Positions 63,849 through 64,000 of a stretch of DNA of 64,000 nucleotides are shown here, piece by piece. Below the pieces are notes generated by a model. The model saw nothing but the letters and a program-made list of their open reading frames with translations, ran no database searches and was not told the origin of the DNA. Both the position numbers and the translations under genes were made by a program. Origin of the DNA: Sesamum alatum (taxonomy: Eukaryota > Streptophyta > Magnoliopsida > Lamiales > Pedaliaceae); the NCBI GenBank assembly GCA_034509735.1, contig JACGWO010000012.1, positions 20,613,188 to 20,677,187 on the forward strand, in the 5' to 3' direction. The first letter of the stretch is position 1; each line of letters begins with the position of its first letter.

Positions 63849-63998
63849 CTAGATTATTTTTTGGTGGATTTCTTATATATATATATATATAATTTATTTT
63901 AAGAGGTTTTACAAAGCTTATCTATAAAATGGAACTATATATTTGGAAACACCTCTTAAAATGAATTATATATATATGAAATCTACTAAAAAATCTAG
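63849..63998. mobile_element. Hairpin MITE, about 150 bp
   Basis: CTAGATTATTTTTTGGTGGA then TTTC at the left is matched in reverse by GAAATCTACTAAAAAATCTA then G at the right. Pairing continues inward through an AT tract and AAGAGGT or ACCTCTT, giving about 60 bp of stem. It ends 2 bp before the window does. Confidence 0.7.
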
Positions 63999-64000
63999 TT

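Overview
The window is nuclear DNA of a eudicot plant. The genes have spliced exons with plant-type splice sites, nuclear-encoded chloroplast proteins, very AT-rich intergenic DNA and a dense load of small transposons. The reductase at 32.6-33.8 kb resembles Lamiaceae hydroxyphenylpyruvate reductases, so an asterid, perhaps Lamiales, is my guess. The species cannot be fixed from this sequence.

Layout. 0-3.3 kb holds transposon debris: the end of a CACTA element, a Mutator-like element with a GC-rich core, and a Helitron. 3.3-4.8 kb has an isochorismatase-fold hydrolase and a tRNA-Thr. 7.8-17.6 kb (minus) is a 19-exon golgin of the GC5/TMF type. 19.8-22.1 kb (minus) is the thylakoid curvature protein CURT1C, and head-to-head with it 24.2-25.6 kb (plus) is photosystem I subunit PsaH, with a duplicated G-box upstream. 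26.4-28.9 kb (minus) is a PRONE-type RopGEF. 32.6-33.8 kb is a hydroxy(phenyl)pyruvate reductase. 34.2-34.6 kb (minus) is a dynein light chain. 36.9-41.2 kb is a PIF/Harbinger transposon with two broken genes. 42-48.5 kb is made of transposons: a solo LTR, two Helitrons and a 1.75-kb retroposon. 48.9-49.5 kb (minus) is an acidic protein of unknown function. 51.7-52.7 kb is ribosomal protein eL37. 54.8-55.6 kb (minus) has exon-like segments of an unrecognised gene. 55.9-56.8 kb (minus) is PDX1.2, a vitamin B6 synthase pseudoenzyme, with a heat-shock element upstream. 58.5-60 kb is a plant-mobile-domain remnant between inverted repeats. 61.9-62.7 kb (minus) holds the last exons of an unidentified gene.

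Gene set and context. From memory of Arabidopsis locus numbers, most of these genes have counterparts in duplicated blocks on chromosomes 1 and 3 (At3g16050-At3g16190, At1g52220-At1g52300, At1g79830-At1g79870). The gene order is therefore probably an ancient conserved block, expanded here by transposons. The genes form no operon or single pathway. The one functional neighbourhood is the divergent CURT1C-PsaH thylakoid pair.

Mobile DNA. Three non-autonomous groups recur: a Mutator-like MITE family of about 420 bp (six copies, three with perfect 9-bp target duplications), a second Mutator-like family of about 280 bp (two copies, one inserted inside the first family), and short Helitrons sharing a 3' hairpin. 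Exon boundaries were read by eye from GT/AG sites, frame continuity and family resemblance.
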